Assembly (NCBI GenBank): GCA_030152425.1
Contig: JASLJP010000181.1
Span: forward strand, 1-7,701
Direction: 5' to 3'
Origin: Aquirhabdus sp.
GTDB lineage: Bacteria; Pseudomonadota; Gammaproteobacteria; Pseudomonadales; Moraxellaceae
DNA: 7,701 nt
Shown: positions 6,024 through 7,701 of the stretch, piece by piece
How the letters are laid out: the number at the start of each line of letters is the position of its first letter
Position numbering within the stretch: the stretch's first letter is position 1
The notes under the pieces: model-generated
What the model saw: only the letters and a program-made list of their open reading frames with translations
The model's database searches: none
Told to the model about the DNA's origin: nothing
Program-made: the position numbers and the translations under genes

Positions 6024-6764
6024 ATGAAAAATCTATTTATCTCTGATCTACACCTCGGCAATGACCAGCCGCGTTTAACCGCAGGCTATCTGGCGTTACT
6101 TGCCCGCTATGGGCAGGAGATCGATACCCTCTATATCTTGGGCGATTGGTTTGAGGCGTGGGTTGGCGATGACGATGATGATCCTTGGCTGGATCAAATC
6201 ACCGCACCGTTGCTCGAAATGACCCAGCGTGGGGTTGCGGTGTGGGTGCAGCATGGCAACCGTGATTTCTTGTTGGGTCAGGATTTTCTTGACCGTTTTG
6301 GCGGGCAAATGCTGATGGATCGGGTGACGTTGGTCGAGCATGGTCTGAGCCTACGCATTGAACACGGGGATGCGCTATGTCTGGCGGATGTCAACTATCA
6401 AGCCTTCCGCCAGATGGTGCGTAATCCGGAATGGCAGGACAATATGCTGTCGCAACCGCTCGAAGTGCGCCGCCAGATGGCGACCATGCTGCGGATGAAA
6501 AGCAAAATGAGCAACGCCAACCAAGCCGCCAATATCATGGATGTAGATGCTGATGAGGTCTTGCGCGTGATCGGCGATGCCGATGGCATGATCCATGGCC
6601 ATACTCATCGGCCGATGGTGCATGAGCAGCAAGGTCTGGAAGGGCAGGTGACGCGTCGCTTTGTACTCGGCGATTGGCGTGTGGATGAGGCGACTCAGGC
6701 GGGCGAGGCCGTGATAGGCCTCTGGGATGAATACGGCTTTAGACTAGAAACCTTTCATTTTTAA
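6024..6764 (+). CDS. lpxH: UDP-2,3-diacylglucosamine diphosphatase
   Basis: LpxH hydrolyses UDP-2,3-diacylglucosamine to lipid X and UMP, an early lipid A step, at the cytoplasmic face of the inner membrane. With ATG 6024 the product is 246 residues (E. coli about 240). All metallophosphoesterase motifs are present: SDLHLG (Asp8, His10), GDWFEAWVGDD (Asp41), HGNRDFLLG (Asn79), EHGDALC (His114) and GHTHRP (His193, His195). These match the two-metal ligands of the E. coli enzyme. An in-frame TTG at 6006 would add six residues. ATG 6024 is preferred because MKNLFISDLHLG lines up with the E. coli start, though no good ribosome site precedes either. Five Asp in a row (49-53) lie in the loop after the GD motif. 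It stands alone behind the ppi terminator; no clear promoter is visible in 5969-6023. Confidence 0.95.
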   Translation: MKNLFISDLHLGNDQPRLTAGYLALLARYGQEIDTLYILGDWFEAWVGDDDDDPWLDQITAPLLEMTQRGVAVWVQHGNRDFLLGQDFLDRFGGQMLMDRVTLVEHGLSLRIEHGDALCLADVNYQAFRQMVRNPEWQDNMLSQPLEVRRQMATMLRMKSKMSNANQAANIMDVDADEVLRVIGDADGMIHGHTHRPMVHEQQGLEGQVTRRFVLGDWRVDEATQAGEAVIGLWDEYGFRLETFHF

Positions 6765-6785
6765 ATCGTTCGTATCCAGACATGA

Positions 6786-6803
6786 GTGCACGTCTTAGTG
6801 CAC
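6786..6803. repeat. Small hairpin GTGCAC-N6-GTGCAC at the convergent lpxH / YbjN ends
   Basis: GTGCAC, itself self-complementary, occurs at 6786-6791 and 6798-6803 around a 6-base loop that holds the YbjN-gene stop codon. There is no T-tract on either side, so it is not a standard intrinsic terminator. It is the only structure visible in the 30-base gap between the two convergent genes. Confidence 0.3.
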
Positions 6804-7328
6804 CACATCATCGACCAGATCAAAGCCCCGGCGGACGTCTTCAAATTCATCGGACGCTTCGGCACTGGCCAGTAGGGTGGCCAGTGGTTGATCGGCGTGT
6901 GTGGCTTCCTCGATTACTTCAAAATAACGGTCAGTGCTGAAAAAATTACTAAAGATTAAATTGCGCAGCAGGGTTGCGGTCGGTGCCAGTCCTTCGACGT
7001 CCATACTGGTTTTATAGCGTACTTCGCCGTCTTCCCAATCCATTTCAAAATTACCCAAGACCAGACCATAGTTGATGCGTACCATCAGCTCGGCCAGTCG
7101 TGGGCGGCGATCCTCGGGAACGTTTTCAGGCAATATGCTGTAGACAAGTAGGCGCTGGCTTTCTGGAAACACACGGATAATACAGATCCACTCGCCGCGC
7201 AGGCCACGTACCGGCATGCGAAAGGTCGCGATGGTTTCACTGTCCGGATGGGTGGGCAGGTCAGGCTCATCAAAGTTGAGTTTCTCGACCGCAAGCAAGT
7301 CACGGACTTGAGCTATGAGCGTGGACAT
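6795..7328 (-). CDS. YbjN domain-containing protein
   Basis: A 177-residue soluble, acidic protein without signal peptide or membrane segments. It fits the YbjN-domain family (type III secretion chaperone-like fold): an N-terminal helix (about 1-15), a strand-rich middle (TFRMPVRGLRGEWICIIRVFPESQRLLVYSILPENVP, 35-71), then helix and strands RLAELMVRINYGLVLGNFEMDWEDGEVRYKTSMDVEG. That last motif, a helix ending NYGLVLGNFEMD followed by the D/E-G-E-V-RY strand, is typical of the family. The C-terminal 30 residues are acidic. ATG 7328 has GGAGA (7336-7340) 7 bases upstream. YbjN proteins are linked to motility and stress in E. coli, but the molecular role is not settled and none is assigned here. 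It converges on lpxH and probably has its own promoter. Confidence 0.85.
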   Translation of the reverse strand: MSTLIAQVRDLLAVEKLNFDEPDLPTHPDSETIATFRMPVRGLRGEWICIIRVFPESQRLLVYSILPENVPEDRRPRLAELMVRINYGLVLGNFEMDWEDGEVRYKTSMDVEGLAPTATLLRNLIFSNFFSTDRYFEVIEEATHADQPLATLLASAEASDEFEDVRRGFDLVDDVVH

Positions 7329-7384
7329 GACGCTTTCTCCATCGCGGTTATCCCTAACCGAATTAAATTATAAGTATATAAAAA

Positions 7385-7413
7385 ATAATACGAGCCCAGC
7401 GCTCGGTAGTCAG
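7385..7413 (-). promoter_or_regulatory. Candidate sigma70 promoter of the YbjN-domain gene, with palindromic spacer
   Basis: On the minus strand CTGACT (7408-7413) and TATTAT (7385-7390) are 17 bases apart, with four and five of six matches. Inside the spacer CGAGC (7391-7395) and GCTCG (7401-7405) form an inverted repeat. The start site would fall near 7378, giving a leader of about 50 bases. The rest of the 197-base gap (7329-7524) holds the neighbour's terminator and another small inverted repeat, AAGTC-N4-GACTT, at 7425-7438. Confidence 0.4.
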
Positions 7414-7463
7414 CAAAGTAATGGAAGTCGGCGGACTTGGCAACAACCGTTTCGGCCATTATG

Positions 7464-7503
7464 AAAAAAACATCGGGCGACTTCATGCGAAGTACGCCCG
7501 ATG
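7464..7503 (-). terminator. Rho-independent terminator of the gene entering from the right edge
   Basis: A long stem: CATCGGGCG (7471-7479) pairs with CGCCCGATG (7495-7503), continued by ACTTC (7480-7484) with GAAGT (7489-7493), one bulged base at 7494 and a 4-base loop. On the minus strand it is followed by seven T (7464-7470). It lies about 20 bases past the stop codon at 7525. Confidence 0.92.
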
Positions 7504-7524
7504 CAAATCATACGCTTACCGATA

Positions 7525-7701
7525 TCAGTCGACGAGAATGCTGCTGGCGGCATTGGACGCGTAAAAGCGACGCAGCAACGGCTCGATACGGGTTTTGAGG
7601 TAGCCGCTTTCGGTCAGATGCTTGAGCGTATTGGCCAATGCTGGCTCTAGCTCGGCATTGATCGACTGCGGCGTGACATTGACGTCGGCCAGCAGTTCGA
7701 C
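7525..7701 (-). CDS. Unrecognised protein, C-terminal 58 residues only
   Basis: An open frame enters from the right edge and stops with TGA at 7525-7527. The visible part begins VELLADVNVTPQSINAELEP and ends LLRRFYASNAASSILVD. It looks helical and soluble, with no membrane segment and no motif I can name. Coding is supported by the open frame to the edge, codon use like the neighbours, and a strong terminator placed right after the stop. I do not recognise the family from this tail. Transcription stops at 7464, so it is not in an operon with the YbjN-domain gene. Confidence 0.7.
   Translation of the reverse strand, partial: VELLADVNVTPQSINAELEPALANTLKHLTESGYLKTRIEPLLRRFYASNAASSILVD

Noticed and set aside
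7313..7459. 48-codon minus-strand ORF (MAETVVAKSADF...) ahead of the YbjN-domain gene
   Set aside because: It has no ribosome site, runs through the likely promoter and overlaps the YbjN start. It is probably a chance open frame.

Overview
The window looks like an ordinary chromosomal segment of a gammaproteobacterium, most likely in the Pseudomonadales and near the Moraxellaceae. The grounds are a bacterial-type GlnS, a PpiB-type cyclophilin and LpxH, which implies a Gram-negative lipid A pathway. The glnS / ppi / lpxH neighbourhood is one I recall from Acinetobacter-like genomes. Base composition is moderately GC-rich by eye. I see no tRNA or rRNA, no CRISPR array, no transposase and no phage gene. 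The taxonomic placement is inference from gene content only.

Left part (1-3382), acyl-CoA metabolism. On the minus strand at the left edge is the N-terminal part of a degradative thiolase, which runs out of the window. Behind it is a candidate sigma70 promoter, then the terminator of the next gene, a minus-strand AraC-family regulator. This regulator is divergently arranged with a plus-strand CaiB/BaiF-family gene of the alpha-methylacyl-CoA racemase type. Their 231-base shared upstream region holds a perfect 17-base palindrome over a TATAAT box and a set of direct and inverted repeats, so control of the racemase by the regulator is plausible. The racemase would convert 2-methyl-branched acyl-CoA epimers for beta-oxidation, and the thiolase would perform the cleavage step.

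Middle (3353-5886), housekeeping. A symmetric bidirectional terminator separates the convergent racemase gene and glnS (minus strand, glutaminyl-tRNA synthetase). glnS has an unusual leader: a strong hairpin followed by an intrinsic-terminator-like hairpin with a T-tract only about 20 bases before its start codon, suggesting attenuation or a small terminated RNA. A cyclophilin gene (ppi) is divergent from glnS and ends in a good plus-strand terminator.

Right part (5887-7701), lpxH and YbjN. lpxH (plus strand, UDP-2,3-diacylglucosamine diphosphatase, lipid A synthesis) converges on a minus-strand YbjN-domain protein with only 30 bases between them. A minus-strand terminator then closes an unrecognised gene of which only the last 58 codons lie in the window.

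No new multi-gene system is visible. The most notable non-coding signals are the glnS leader and the palindromic control region of the racemase/AraC pair.
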